A stretch of 64,000 nucleotides of DNA from Streptomyces sp. NBC_00690 (GCF_036226685.1 NZ_CP109009.1:2976001-3040000), one strand, 5' to 3'. Shown: positions 15,469 through 25,288, numbered from the stretch's first letter. Numbers and translations are program-made. The notes: generated from the letters alone by a model not told the origin.

Positions 15469-16533
15469 ATGACCGACAGCAGTCACGGGAATGTGCCGAG
15501 CAGGCAGCGCAAGCGTTTCCCCGGCATCTCGTCACGGGCGTATGAACATCCGGCTGATCGCTCCGCGCTGGTCGCCCTGCGCAAGCTCAGCGGATTCGAC
15601 ACGGTCTTCAAGGCGCTGAGCGGGCTCCTGCCCGAGCGGAGTCTGCGGCTGCTCTTCCTCTCCGACTCGGTGCGGGTGAGCGATGCCCAGTTCACCCATC
15701 TGAACACCATGCTGCGGGACGCCTGCTATGTCCTGGACCTGGAGAAGGTCCCCGCCATGTACGTGGCACAGGACCCTCGCCCCAACGCCATGTGCATCGG
15801 GCTCGACGAGCCGATCATCGTCGTGACGACGGGGCTCGTGGAGTTGCTGGACGAGGAGGAGATGCGGGCGGTCGTGGGCCACGAGGTGGGCCACGCCCTG
15901 TCGGGGCACTCGGTCTACCGCACGATCCTGCTGTTCCTCACCAATTTGGCGCTCAAGATCGCATGGATCCCGCTGGGCAATATTGCGATCATGGCGATCG
16001 TCACCGCCCTGCGGGAGTGGTTCCGCAAGTCGGAGCTGTCCGCGGACCGCGCCGGGCTCCTGGTGGGTCAGGATCTACAGGCATCGATGCGCGGGCTGAT
16101 GAAGATAGCCGGCGGCAATCACCTTCACGAGATGAACGTCGACGCGTTCTTGAAGCAGGCGGAGGAGTACGAGGCGGGCGGGGACCTGCGCGACTCGGTA
16201 CTGAAGATCCTCAATGTGCTGCCGCGTTCGCATCCCTTCACCACAGTGCGTGCAGCGGAGCTCAAGAAGTGGGCGGAGAGCCGCGACTACCAGCGGATCA
16301 TCGACGGCCACTACCCGCGGCGCACCGAGGACAACGACACCTCCGTCACGGACTCCATACGTGAGTCCGCCTCGCACTATGCGGACACCGTGCGGACCAG
16401 CAAGGACCCGTTGATGAAGTTGGTCGGTGACATCGCCGGGGGCGCGGGCGACCTCGGGGGCAAGCTGCGAGACCGGTTCACCGGCGGGAACGGCAATGGC
16501 TCGGCCTCAGGGGGGACCAAGGCAGAGAGCTAG
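15469..16533 (+). CDS. M48 family zinc metalloprotease
   Basis: The 354-residue product has the metzincin-like M48 signature HEVGH at about residues 138-142, and ELSADRAG further on supplies the third zinc ligand. A hydrophobic stretch (ILLFLTNLALKIAWIPLG) follows HEVGH and probably forms one or two membrane segments. The C-terminal tail is Gly/Asn/Ser-rich. There is no signal peptide. M48 peptidases such as HtpX act in membrane-protein quality control. This longer cytoplasmic-headed version is conserved in Streptomyces, where it lies next to the SCO2583/SCO2584 genes. The start ATG follows a G-rich site (GGGGG). It is transcribed away from the nadD operon. Confidence 0.92.
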   Translation: MTDSSHGNVPSRQRKRFPGISSRAYEHPADRSALVALRKLSGFDTVFKALSGLLPERSLRLLFLSDSVRVSDAQFTHLNTMLRDACYVLDLEKVPAMYVAQDPRPNAMCIGLDEPIIVVTTGLVELLDEEEMRAVVGHEVGHALSGHSVYRTILLFLTNLALKIAWIPLGNIAIMAIVTALREWFRKSELSADRAGLLVGQDLQASMRGLMKIAGGNHLHEMNVDAFLKQAEEYEAGGDLRDSVLKILNVLPRSHPFTTVRAAELKKWAESRDYQRIIDGHYPRRTEDNDTSVTDSIRESASHYADTVRTSKDPLMKLVGDIAGGAGDLGGKLRDRFTGGNGNGSASGGTKAES

Positions 16534-16619
16534 GAAGCGTCCTAGCGATGTCGCCCCCTGCCGACGGTTGAATGGGTTCGATCGGATGATCGGGCAATCG
16601 AAGGGAGGGGGCCTCAGCC

Positions 16620-16687
16620 GGGCTTCGGGCTTCGGGCTTCGGGCTTCGGGCTTCGGGCTTCGGGCTTCGGGCTTCGGGCTTCGGGCT
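16620..16687. repeat. Heptanucleotide tandem repeat (GGGCTTC)9
   Basis: Nine perfect copies of GGGCTTC (16620-16682) plus a partial tenth lie between the convergent M48 peptidase and SCO2583-like genes. A 7-base unit shifts the reading frame at each copy, which would break a gene, and here the tract is intergenic. Its copy number probably varies between close relatives. Confidence 0.97.
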
Positions 16688-16752
16688 GGAGCCTTGCATC
16701 CGCGGGGCGGACGGTTCTCGTTCTGGGGAGTTCGATGAGGAGCGCGTATGTC

Positions 16753-18015
16753 CTAGGGGTTCGGGCTCGGTTGTGCTGACGACGCCAGGGAGCCGCACAG
16801 CGCGGCGGTGGCCTCTCCCTCCGCGTAGGGATCGGTGCCCGCTGGAGCGCCCGAGGTTGCCCGCTCCCCAGCGAGGAGCGGGTGCAAGGTGCCAGAAGAG
16901 TCGTCGGAGCACGCCTGCGGACCGGCTTGTACGTAGCTCGCCAACAGTTCCGCGCGGTGGAGCTGGAGATCATCCCGGTCGAACCGGAAGTGCAGTACGC
17001 GCCGGACGGTGAACAACGAGGCACCGGCCGTCCGGTCGGTCCGGCTGATGGCTTGATGGGGACGGCTGGCCCTGGGGAAGGCTGCGGCCCCAGGGTGCGG
17101 TGAGGTTTCGTCGACCGTCCGACGGAAGGCGCCCATCGTCGAGGCCCTCGATTCGTCCCTCGGGCCTTCGCCGAGTTGAGGTGTCGCCCCCGTGCCCGTC
17201 GGTGGGCCATGCGTAGGAGCCGGGCGAAGGGCGTACGCGAAGGTGTGGTCCGACGTCACCTCCAGGGCGTCGGCTCCGGCCTCCGTCACCGCCAGAGTGC
17301 CCCGGACCCGGACTTCCGGATCGGCAAGGACCACCTTCGCCGGGTCGTAGCGGATCAACCATCCGGTTGCCGCGTGGTGCCCGTCCGCCACGGGAGTGGA
17401 CATGCTCCGGTCGAACTGCGCCAGCTGGCCCGGATCGATCAGCACCCGCACGGGTCGTACCGCACCGCCCGTGAGGACGTCGGGGTCGAGGGAGGACTCC
17501 ACCAGGTAGTCCTTCGCGATCGTCAGGGCCGTCACGACCTGGCTCTGGGAGAAGCTCTTGGTCCGCACGGCACTGGGGAAGGTGATGCCCGAGGCCCCGA
17601 TGCGGAACTGGGCGGCCGAGCTGTTCGCGTAGAGGTCGCTGGGCGTCCCACCGGGGACGGCGCCCTGAGGAGCGAGGGGGATCAGTGTGGTGCGCAGTGG
17701 GGCTGCTCGTTTCCCGCCGGGCACTTGGCTAGAAGGGCGCATCCCGAAGTACGTCGCGGTACCGAAGGCGACGGCCACGAGCAGGATGAGGATCAGTAGT
17801 TGCCTCGGGCCGGTTCTCCGGGTGTTGGAGGGGAGACTGCGCACGGCGCGCGCATGCTCGCCCATCCGTTCGTGCGCGGAGAACTCCTGAAGTCGCGCAG
17901 CTCGTATGAACGATTCGTCGAAGACGACGGATCGGTACTCGTCCTCTCCACCGCCGGGGAGTCCTTCGGGTGTCCCCTCAGGTGTCCCCTCAGGCGGGTC
18001 TCCACGGCCAGCCAT
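16753..18015 (-). CDS. SCO2583-like membrane protein
   Basis: The 420-residue product has a charged cytoplasmic N-terminus, one membrane helix (about 73-91) and a large extracytoplasmic region. The N-terminal block SVVFDESFIRAARLQEFSAHER (about 29-50) matches the block in the neighbouring 18228-18815 gene. The extracellular part shows no known enzyme motif, and the last 150 residues are low-complexity. In S. coelicolor, SCO2583 has been linked by two-hybrid work to the spore-wall synthesising complex around MreB. Near the start the protein reads PEGTPEGTPEG, from a short DNA repeat. Shine-Dalgarno spacing at this ATG is poor, so the exact start is uncertain. Confidence 0.8.
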   Translation of the reverse strand: MAGRGDPPEGTPEGTPEGLPGGGEDEYRSVVFDESFIRAARLQEFSAHERMGEHARAVRSLPSNTRRTGPRQLLILILLVAVAFGTATYFGMRPSSQVPGGKRAAPLRTTLIPLAPQGAVPGGTPSDLYANSSAAQFRIGASGITFPSAVRTKSFSQSQVVTALTIAKDYLVESSLDPDVLTGGAVRPVRVLIDPGQLAQFDRSMSTPVADGHHAATGWLIRYDPAKVVLADPEVRVRGTLAVTEAGADALEVTSDHTFAYALRPAPTHGPPTGTGATPQLGEGPRDESRASTMGAFRRTVDETSPHPGAAAFPRASRPHQAISRTDRTAGASLFTVRRVLHFRFDRDDLQLHRAELLASYVQAGPQACSDDSSGTLHPLLAGERATSGAPAGTDPYAEGEATAALCGSLASSAQPSPNP

Positions 18016-18227
18016 ACCTTCAGGGTGGGTCTGGCGGGGCCTCGGTAAACGCGGTGGCGTGCGACAAAGTCTGATGACTTACCACTCAACCGTTCGAGGA
18101 CTCACGGAAAAGTGGTCGATCGGGGGCAGGGAGCGATCAGTTCGACAGAACTTGAGTGGCCGAATATGACCGTTGCGTCATGGGTGTGGAAAGGGAGCGT
18201 GGCGCCCGATGAAGGGGAGTCCGTACG

Positions 18228-18815
18228 TCAGGGAGTGCCCGGATCGACGGGGACGGGAGGAATGGAGACATCCGCCGAACCAGCCGGGCCATGGGCACGG
18301 TCCGGGGAGGCTGAGGGGCTGCTGTCGACGCCCGTCGATGCGGGCGCGGGCACCTGGTCCTCGCTGTTTCCCGCGGATCCCCGGTACACGGCCGTGAACG
18401 CGAGGGCAACCATGCCGATGCCCATCAGCAGGGCGAGGATCCATGCGACGGGACGGTGCCAGCGGGCGCTGCCCCGGTAGGGGCGCAGGGCACCGCCGTG
18501 CCTGCCATAGGGGCCCGATTCATCGTCGGGGTGGTATCCGTCGCCGAAGCCCTCACGGCCGTAGGAGCCGTACTCGTCCTCGTAAGGATCGTCTTCGTGG
18601 GGGCCGCGGCCGGGGCCCGCTCGGGCTGCCTCCGCTTCGGCTCGTGCCTGGGCAGCGGCGAGGAGTCTCTCGACGGCGCTCGGCTCGTGGACTTCCGCTG
18701 CTCTGACGAAGTCCTCGTCGAACACCACGGAGGCGAAGTTCTCGTCCGCGCCACCGCGGTCGTCGTCGGGCTCCCCGTCGTCCGGGAACGGCCTGCCCCC
18801 CACGTCGTCCGGCAC
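18228..18815 (-). CDS. SCO2584-like spore-wall biosynthesis protein
   Basis: The 195-residue product is acidic and Asp/Glu/Gly-rich at the N-terminus. It carries the motif SVVFDEDFVRAAEVHEPSAVER near 29-50, has one membrane helix near 125-145, and ends in a Ser/Pro/Ala-rich extracytoplasmic tail of about 50 residues. It shares the N-terminal motif with the downstream gene, so the pair are paralogs or bind the same partner. SCO2584 of S. coelicolor is a reported partner of the MreB-associated spore-wall complex, and the mre genes lie 40 kb away in this window. The gene is 212 bases upstream of the SCO2583-like gene on the same strand. Confidence 0.82.
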   Translation of the reverse strand: MPDDVGGRPFPDDGEPDDDRGGADENFASVVFDEDFVRAAEVHEPSAVERLLAAAQARAEAEAARAGPGRGPHEDDPYEDEYGSYGREGFGDGYHPDDESGPYGRHGGALRPYRGSARWHRPVAWILALLMGIGMVALAFTAVYRGSAGNSEDQVPAPASTGVDSSPSASPDRAHGPAGSADVSIPPVPVDPGTP

Positions 18816-18866
18816 GCATTCAGAGTAGACCTGGCCGCCCCTTTTGGGCAGGCGGAAGGGCGAACT

Positions 18867-18909
18867 CTCCGATCCGAGGTGGTGGGGTTTCCATCACGTC
18901 GGATCGGAG
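18867..18909 (-). terminator. Hairpin downstream of proA
   Basis: Perfect 11-bp stem CTCCGATCCGA / TCGGATCGGAG (18867-18877 and 18899-18909), 43 bases after the proA stop, with a 21-base loop. Confidence 0.6.
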
Positions 18910-18952
18910 GGCGCTGGTCAAAGGGCGAGGCCCGCTACTGGCCCGTCCGGTC

Positions 18953-20245
18953 CTATCGGACGTGGCCGTCGCCGGTGACGATGTACTTGGTGGACGTCAG
19001 CTCGGGCAACCCCATGGGGCCTCGGGCGTGGAGCTTCTGGGTGGAGATCCCGATCTCTGCCCCGAAGCCGAACTGGCCACCGTCGGTGAAGCGGGTGGAG
19101 GCGTTCACGGCCACGGTGGTGGAATCCACCAACTGGGTGAACAGACGGGCAGCAGCCTGGGACGTGGTCACGATCGCCTCGGTGTGGCCGGACGACCAGC
19201 GGCGAATGTGGGCGACGGCAGCGTCCAGGGAGTCCACGACGGCCGCAGCGATGTCGTACGAGAGGTATTCGGTCTCCCAGTCCTCCGCGGTCGCCGGGAC
19301 CACCGTGGCCTTGCTGGCGGAGGCGTACTCAGTCACCTGCTCATCCGCGTGGACGGTCACTCCCGCCTCAGCGAGCGCGTCGAGGGCGCGTGGCAGGAAC
19401 GCAGCAGCGATGTCGCGGTGCACCAGGAGCGTCTCCGCCGCATTGCACACGCTGGGCCGCTGGGCCTTGGAGTTGATGAGGATGTCCACGGCCATGTCGA
19501 GGTCGGCCTGGGCATCGACGTACACATGGCAGTTGCCGGTGCCGGTCTCGATGACGGGAACGATGGACTCCTCGACGACGGTCCGGATGAGACCGGCGCC
19601 GCCGCGGGGGATCAGTACGTCCACGAGCCCCCGTGCCCGCATCAGCTCGCGTACCGAGTCGCGGGACTCTCCCGGTACCAGTTGTACGGAGTCGGCTGGG
19701 AGACCCGCGGACTTGACCGCGTCGCGCAGGACGTCGACCAGCGCGACGTTCGACGAGTAGGCGGAGGAGGAGCCCCGCAGCAACACGGCGTTGCCCGACT
19801 TGAGGCAGAGGGCCGCGGCGTCCACGGTCACATTGGGCCTGGCCTCGTAGATGATGCCGACGACTCCGAGCGGGACCCGCACCTGGCGGAGGTCGATGCC
19901 GTTGGGCAGGGTCGAACCACGGACGACCTCACCCACCGGGTCCGGCAGGGCCGCGACGTCGCGGACGTCGGCGGCGATGGCCCGCACCCGCTCCGGAGTG
20001 AGGGTGAGCCTGTCGATGATCGACTCGCTGGTGCCGGCCTCGCGGGCCCGGAGGATGTCCTCGGCATTGGCGGCGACGATGACGTCGGTACGGGCTTCCA
20101 GGGCGTCTGCGATCGCCAGCAGGGCTTCGTCCTTGACCGCACGCGGCAGTGGCGCGATGTCGGCGGCAGCGGTCCGAGCCCGCTGAGCGGCCTGGACTAC
20201 CGGCGAAGGAGTGTCGTTCTGCGCAAGCGGCGAGGGCGTCGTCAT
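18953..20245 (-). CDS. proA: Gamma-glutamyl phosphate reductase
   Basis: NADPH-dependent reduction of L-glutamyl-5-phosphate to glutamate semialdehyde, the second step of proline synthesis. The 430-residue product is of standard length. The catalytic Cys is in [11 protein letters not shown], and the aldehyde-dehydrogenase-like fold shows the NAD(P) segment [17 protein letters not shown]. The start is the ATG at 20243-20245 before MTTPSPLAQ. The frame stays open upstream for about 100 codons of unrelated low-complexity sequence, which I reject. proB lies 1.2 kb upstream on the same strand, with one hypothetical gene between. Confidence 0.98.
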   Translation of the reverse strand: MTTPSPLAQNDTPSPVVQAAQRARTAAADIAPLPRAVKDEALLAIADALEARTDVIVAANAEDILRAREAGTSESIIDRLTLTPERVRAIAADVRDVAALPDPVGEVVRGSTLPNGIDLRQVRVPLGVVGIIYEARPNVTVDAAALCLKSGNAVLLRGSSSAYSSNVALVDVLRDAVKSAGLPADSVQLVPGESRDSVRELMRARGLVDVLIPRGGAGLIRTVVEESIVPVIETGTGNCHVYVDAQADLDMAVDILINSKAQRPSVCNAAETLLVHRDIAAAFLPRALDALAEAGVTVHADEQVTEYASASKATVVPATAEDWETEYLSYDIAAAVVDSLDAAVAHIRRWSSGHTEAIVTTSQAAARLFTQLVDSTTVAVNASTRFTDGGQFGFGAEIGISTQKLHARGPMGLPELTSTKYIVTGDGHVR

Positions 20246-20761
20246 ACTCGCAGGGTAATGCGCGTATGGAGTGGCCCGGCCGGTATCCCGTAGAGCGAGA
20301 CGGGCACCCGCGGTCGGTGGTCGGTCCAGCACGGCCGGGGCGTGGGGTGGCACGAGCACCGGGCCTGACGGGTGGGTGTCGCGGGTGGCCGCCGGCACCG
20401 CTGGCCGGATCTGCCGCCAGCCCCCGCGAACCCTCACCGATGCGGATCGGCGCCATCCGGTGCTCAGCGGGCTTTCGCGTCCCATGGCTTCGAAGCCCAA
20501 CCCTATGCCCGAAATGTCCCCCGGGTGCCGCGGGCACCCACGGCCCGCCACCGCCACGCGTCATCCCGGCCGCCCTGCTGCGCCGGCACGCCGGCACCCA
20601 CCGGACGTCCAGGCCGAACGAAGGCCGTGACGTACGGCGGAAACCGGATGAAAACGGGATGCGGACACCTAGGAGCCGGACACCCACAGACCAGCGCCAT
20701 CCAGGAGCGGGAACCCGCAGGCCCGAAGCCAGCCCGCAAACCGAAACGGGCCACGGACCGC
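20246..20761. other. Intergenic region upstream of proA
   Basis: 516 bases with only Arg/Pro-rich short frames on both strands and no recognisable domain. It presumably holds the proA promoter, as the gap is too long for simple read-through coupling. I see no strong hairpin. Confidence 0.5.
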
Positions 20762-21379
20762 CTAGAAGGGATGGACTCCCATGGAGGAGGCGGGCGGCGG
20801 CCCGTACCCCTCGGCGACCCGCTGGTGATACGTCTGCCGGTCGATCACTTCAAGACCCACGATCGTCCACGGAGGCAGTCGGGCGGTGGAACGGTGCTCG
20901 CCCCACAGGCGCAGCGCCACCGCAGCCGCATCATGAAGATCGCGTGCCTCCTCCCAATAGCGGATCTCCGCATGGTCGTTGGCGTAGCGGCTGGTCAGGA
21001 AGAAGGGGTGGTCGTGGGCCAACTGCTCCAGGCCGCGCCGGACCTCCTTGAGGGGCGCCTCGGCACCCGAGACGCTCAGAGTGATGTGCCAGAGCTTCGA
21101 CTGTCCGTCGCCGTGGGCGTCGTTCGTCTCGTCCGGCTGCGCTGCCGCTCCGGCCCCGATGCTCCGCCCGGTCCGCTCCGACGAGCCACCGTCGTCGAAG
21201 TCGGCACCGGCTTCGACGCTCGTGAGGGCTCGCTCCTCACCCGCCGCCCCACGGTGGTGATCGCCCGCAGTTCTGCGGGTGTTCGGGACGCCCCCGTTCC
21301 CACGGGGTGCATCCCCTGGGCGCGCTCGTCTCACCGGCGGCCTCCTGTTTACCTGTGTCGTCTTGCCGTCCCCCGCCAT
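20762..21379 (-). CDS. Conserved hypothetical protein between proB and proA
   Basis: The C-terminal 110 residues look like a folded domain. They run from KLWHITLSVSG through SRYANDHAEIRYWEEARDL to VGLEVIDRQTYHQR, with mixed strands and helices and strong codon bias. The N-terminal 90 residues are Arg/Gly/Asp-rich and poorly defined. The ATG at 21379 gives 205 residues, another ATG at 21418 is in frame, and a later start just before the folded part is possible. I know no function. The position between proB and proA is the same in other Streptomyces, but nothing in the sequence suggests a role in proline synthesis. Confidence 0.7.
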   Translation of the reverse strand: MAGDGKTTQVNRRPPVRRARPGDAPRGNGGVPNTRRTAGDHHRGAAGEERALTSVEAGADFDDGGSSERTGRSIGAGAAAQPDETNDAHGDGQSKLWHITLSVSGAEAPLKEVRRGLEQLAHDHPFFLTSRYANDHAEIRYWEEARDLHDAAAVALRLWGEHRSTARLPPWTIVGLEVIDRQTYHQRVAEGYGPPPASSMGVHPF

Positions 21380-21468
21380 GTGCCCCGCAACAAAGTTGAC
21401 CAGTCCTGGACCGAACATGGGGCGTTTTTCATGAAGGTGTCTGTCGGATGACGGGACTTTCAGCCGTT

Positions 21469-22596
21469 TCAGGGGTGCATGACGACCAGATCGTCCCTGT
21501 GTACGACTTCTCGCTCATATTCGGGTCCGAGCTCCTGTGCGAGGTCTTTGGTGGAACGTCCGAGAAGTTGGGGAATCTCCTTGGCGTCGAAGTTGACCAA
21601 TCCTCGGGCAATTGCCTGACCATGGGTGTTCCGCAACTCCACCGGGTCGCCCGCGCTGAACTCCCCTTCGACCGCCGCAATTCCTGCCGGGAGCAGCGAC
21701 TTCCTGCCGCGTACGACAGCGTCGACTGCGCCGTCGTCGAGGATGAGTGCACCGCGTGGGGTGGAGGCGTGGGCGAGCCAGAGCAAGCGGTCCGCGGATC
21801 TGCGGCCCGTCTGGTGGAAGTAGGTGCCGGTGACCCGGCCGGCCAGTGCGTCAGCCGCGCGCACCGCCGAGGTGAGGACGACGGGCACCCCCGCGGCGGC
21901 GGCGATCCGGGCTGCTTCGACCTTGGTGACCATCCCGCCCGTGCCGAGGCCCGCCTTGCCTGCGCTGCCGATCTCCACCTGCTCGATGTCGGCCGGCCCG
22001 TGGACCTCGTCGATGCGTGCGCTGCCGGCCTTCGCCGGATCGCCGTCGTACAGACCGTCGACGTCGGAGAGCAGGATCAGCAGGTCCGCGCGGACAAGGT
22101 GGGCGACGAGAGCGGCGAGGCGATCGTTGTCACCGAAACGGATCTCGTCGGTGGCGACGGTGTCGTTCTCGTTGACGACGGGGACCGCACCCATCGTGAG
22201 GAGCTGGTCCAGGGTGCGGTAGGCGTTGCGGTAGTGGGCCCGACGGCTAGTGTCGTCGCCGGTGAGGAGTACCTGGCCCACGCGTACGCCGTAGCGGGCG
22301 AAGGAGGCCGTGTAGCGGGCCACGAGAAGCCCCTGACCGACGCTGGCGGCGGCCTGCTGGCGGGCCAGGTCCCGAGGCCGTCGAGCGAGCCCGAGCGGAG
22401 CGAGACCGGCGGCGATCGCACCGGACGACACGAGCACGATCTCCTTCTCGCCGCCGCTGCGCGCTTTGGCGAGTACGTCGACGAGGGCGTCGACCCGGTC
22501 GGCGTCGAGTCCGCCCGACGCGGTGGTCAGGGAGGACGAACCGATCTTGACGACGATTCTGCGGGCCTGCGTTACCTGCTGTCTTGCCTCTGTCAC
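21469..22596 (-). CDS. proB: Glutamate 5-kinase
   Basis: Phosphorylates glutamate in the first step of proline synthesis and is normally inhibited by proline. The 375-residue product has the amino-acid-kinase fold (VVKIGSSSLT at 15-24, VLVSSGAIAAG, VVNENDTVATDEIRFGDND, and KAGLGTGGMVTKV). A C-terminal PUA domain begins around residue 285 (STPRGALILDDGAV). The start is GTG. The hypothetical gene and proA follow on the same strand. Confidence 0.98.
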   Translation of the reverse strand: MTEARQQVTQARRIVVKIGSSSLTTASGGLDADRVDALVDVLAKARSGGEKEIVLVSSGAIAAGLAPLGLARRPRDLARQQAAASVGQGLLVARYTASFARYGVRVGQVLLTGDDTSRRAHYRNAYRTLDQLLTMGAVPVVNENDTVATDEIRFGDNDRLAALVAHLVRADLLILLSDVDGLYDGDPAKAGSARIDEVHGPADIEQVEIGSAGKAGLGTGGMVTKVEAARIAAAAGVPVVLTSAVRAADALAGRVTGTYFHQTGRRSADRLLWLAHASTPRGALILDDGAVDAVVRGRKSLLPAGIAAVEGEFSAGDPVELRNTHGQAIARGLVNFDAKEIPQLLGRSTKDLAQELGPEYEREVVHRDDLVVMHP

Positions 22597-22869
22597 GGGC
22601 TGAATCTATGCCAGGGTGCCGCCCGGGTGCCTCGGCATTTCATCCGCTGGACGTGACGCTGGACACCCCATGGGCCTCCGGTGTCGTCCGAACGACACCG
22701 GAGCGGCCGGACGCGGCACATGAGATTGCTCTCCGCGCCCCTGACGCACGGCCGTCGACCCCGGGCACCCCTGGGTCGTGGTGCGCTGCTCCCCCGGCGA
22801 ACACCGGGCGTCCGGCCCCGCCCCACCACCCGCTTTCGGCGCGTGGCTGTCGTCCCCGAGGCGCACGAC

Positions 22870-22908
22870 ACAGGGCTCGTACGGCAACGTGCACCGTACG
22901 AGCCCTGT
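22870..22908 (-). terminator. Terminator after the TagF-like gene
   Basis: Perfect 15-bp inverted repeat (22870-22884 and 22894-22908) with a 9-base loop, 46 bases beyond the stop of the TagF-like gene. The rest of the 358-base gap to proB holds a short direct repeat (GTGACGGTCTTTCG, twice) and no gene. Confidence 0.8.
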
Positions 22909-22954
22909 CCCTGTGACGGTCTTTCGTGTGACGGTCTTTCGGGTGGCTGCCGCG

Positions 22955-25072
22955 TCAGCGGGCCAGCGGAGCCTCCTGCTCCGTGGCGGCGGCAGGAGCG
23001 ACCGGGCCGGCGTCCGGCTGCCGGTTGAGCTCCCTCTGCGCCTGCTCGGTCAGCCTCTGCTGTACGCCCGCGTTGCGTGCCTCGGCGCCGGCCCGCAGGG
23101 TGCTTACGGCCGTGTTGAAGCGCTCCATGGAGGTCGGGTGGTCGGGGCCGAGGAGGTACTCCTTGAGTTCCCTGCGCGAGTCGGCGAGCCGATCGAGCGC
23201 CGGGGACTCCACCGCGGCCAGCAGCTGTGCCAGTTCGACCGCGGTGTTGGACAGGACGACCGCGGCGCGTGCCGCCGTGTTCTGCCGCTGGAACTCCTCC
23301 GCGCCGAGGGCCGCCGAGTCGGTGACCGCATACGGCTTTCCGCTCGCCATGAAGTCCGAGACCACGCTGGAGATGTCGGAGACCATGGCGTCCGCCTCGT
23401 TGAAGCAGTCGTACAGCTTCGGCTCGGTGCCGGTGACGATGAGGTGCTCCCACCAGCCGGTGGAGCGCCAGTAGGCGTCGTTCCACTCGGCGCGCAGCCG
23501 CTTGATGCGCTCCAGTCGGACGGGATCGGCCAGGGCGACGCGCGACTCCTCGGCCTCGTCGCCACCGGAGCGTCCGGGTGCGGCGAGTGCCGCCAGCTCC
23601 GTTTCGATGCGGGTACAGGCGAGACGTGCTTCCGCCTGTCCGGGCTTCGCCGCCGCGGCGTCGGAGGCCCACCGGGGGTCGACGGCGCGTTCGGCGGCTG
23701 CCGCGCGCACCATGCGCATGATCCGCTCGTGGACGACCTTGGCCTTCTTGTTGCGGATGCCGGTGAACGGGTGCGGCTTGTAGATCAGCCGTACGGGCTT
23801 CTCTGCGCCGAGGAGCCCGCGCACGATGTTCTCGCCCGCCAGCAGCAGCGAGGTGTTGCCGGGGTTGTCGTCCCAGCCCTCCCACGTGGGTGCGTACAGG
23901 ATCGTGGGGATGGGGTTCTTCGGGGTGCCCGTCCAGGTCTGGATGGGGGCGAGTTGAGGCCGCCCCACCTCGACGACGTCCTCGTCGCGCACTCCCACGT
24001 CGGCCAGCGCGTAGCGGTCACGACCGGCGCGGCCCGCGGTCCAGACCTCGTCGTAGACCTTGCTGAAGGGGTTGACGCTGGCCAGCTTGTCGCTGTCGCC
24101 GTGGCCGATGAAGACGTGCTGCATGGTCGGCACGCGCAGCAGGTGGATGTTCTTGCCGACATTGGCCGGGTAGAGGGCGACCCGGACGGTGGACAGGTCA
24201 AGGTTCATCAGATGGGTCGCGGCCGGTACGCAGATGATCGGTACCGCGGTGGCGTTGACCTTCGTCACCAGTTCGCGTTCACGCATGATGATCAACGGTC
24301 GGCCGTTGACCTGCTCCATCGTCTCCAGCCACATATTGATCTGGTACGCGGATTCACCGGAGCCGGAGAAATAGAGCACGGTCGTGGGGCGGTACTCAAG
24401 CAGCCAGGTGCTGATGTTCTTCAGCACAGCGCCCGCTCCGGGGACGCGCCCAGTGCGCAGATAGGGCACCAGGGCGACGGTGTAGAGCGTGCCGAGGGTG
24501 AGAGTGACGGCAATGCCGGTGTAGCCGATGACGTCCCGGTCGACGAGGACGGCGGCGAGGACACCGGTCATGGCGGGAAGGTCCAGGTGGAGCATCTTCT
24601 CCGCGGAGCGGTGCATCAGCGCCTTCGGCGGGGCATCCGGGATGCGCAGCCCGGCGAGGTCCACGTTGCGGGTGACGATCGGCAGCGTGCGACGCAGCCG
24701 GATCAGCGTGGTGAGGGCGCCGTGCGGAGCCTGGAGGGCGTAGAAGACCAGGAGTCCGGCGACGGCCATGTAGAAGAGCGGGCTTTCGGCCAGCCCTTCC
24801 CGGGCCAGGAGCAGCACCAGGAGCAACTGGCGCAGCAAGAACCGGATCGGTAGCCCTATGCGGACCTTGTTGAGTCGGTTGATCAGGTAGCTGCCCTTTT
24901 GGTGCAGATACCAGTCAGCCAGATAGGTGGCGGCACCCGCGGCGGCGAAGAGCCAGATACTCGGGAGCAGCGCGGCGAGCATGACGCATGGGTAGCCGAG
25001 TCCGATCAGAGCCGCTGCGGCCAACTCTGATCGGCTGCCGACACGTGCCAGACGAATGGCGGTCGAAATCAC
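22955..25072 (-). CDS. Membrane-anchored CDP-glycerol/ribitol phosphotransferase (TagF-like)
   Basis: The 705-residue product has several membrane segments in the first 215 residues (for example LLVLLLAREGLAESPLFYMAVAGLLVF and VIGYTGIAVTLTL). A TagF/TarF/TarL-type GT-B domain follows: VLYFSGSGESAYQINMWLE, VFIGHGDSDKLASVNPF, ILYAPTWEGW, KPHPFTG, ADAMVSDISSVVSDF. These are the catalytic motifs of wall-teichoic-acid polymerases that transfer polyol phosphate from a CDP-polyol. The gene upstream probably makes CDP-ribitol, so a ribitol-phosphate substrate is plausible. The long membrane domain is unusual for TagF and would fix the enzyme at the membrane. The start is GTG with GGAGCAGG upstream. 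Whether it polymerises or adds a single unit cannot be read from sequence. Confidence 0.88.
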   Translation of the reverse strand: MISTAIRLARVGSRSELAAAALIGLGYPCVMLAALLPSIWLFAAAGAATYLADWYLHQKGSYLINRLNKVRIGLPIRFLLRQLLLVLLLAREGLAESPLFYMAVAGLLVFYALQAPHGALTTLIRLRRTLPIVTRNVDLAGLRIPDAPPKALMHRSAEKMLHLDLPAMTGVLAAVLVDRDVIGYTGIAVTLTLGTLYTVALVPYLRTGRVPGAGAVLKNISTWLLEYRPTTVLYFSGSGESAYQINMWLETMEQVNGRPLIIMRERELVTKVNATAVPIICVPAATHLMNLDLSTVRVALYPANVGKNIHLLRVPTMQHVFIGHGDSDKLASVNPFSKVYDEVWTAGRAGRDRYALADVGVRDEDVVEVGRPQLAPIQTWTGTPKNPIPTILYAPTWEGWDDNPGNTSLLLAGENIVRGLLGAEKPVRLIYKPHPFTGIRNKKAKVVHERIMRMVRAAAAERAVDPRWASDAAAAKPGQAEARLACTRIETELAALAAPGRSGGDEAEESRVALADPVRLERIKRLRAEWNDAYWRSTGWWEHLIVTGTEPKLYDCFNEADAMVSDISSVVSDFMASGKPYAVTDSAALGAEEFQRQNTAARAAVVLSNTAVELAQLLAAVESPALDRLADSRRELKEYLLGPDHPTSMERFNTAVSTLRAGAEARNAGVQQRLTEQAQRELNRQPDAGPVAPAAATEQEAPLAR

Positions 25073-25256
25073 GAGGAACCTGCTCCAAAGGGTGCCGGTT
25101 AGTCCTTATTCATATTGCTTCATGAATGGTGAAGTCGAAATTCCCAGAAGTGGTACTCAGGACTTCACTAAGGCGGACCTCCCCATCCCCCACATCCCCG
25201 GCAAATCATGTCGAGGTGTTTACGGAGGCCCGCAGCACGCTGATTTTGCGGTGACT

Positions 25257-25288
25257 GTCGCGATCACGGAGAAGAACGTGATCGCGAC
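25257..25288 (-). terminator. Hairpin after the CDP-ribitol synthase gene
   Basis: Perfect 11-bp stem GTCGCGATCAC / GTGATCGCGAC (25257-25267 and 25278-25288) with a 10-base loop, 21 bases past the stop. The next gene on this strand starts 185 bases further on. Confidence 0.7.
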
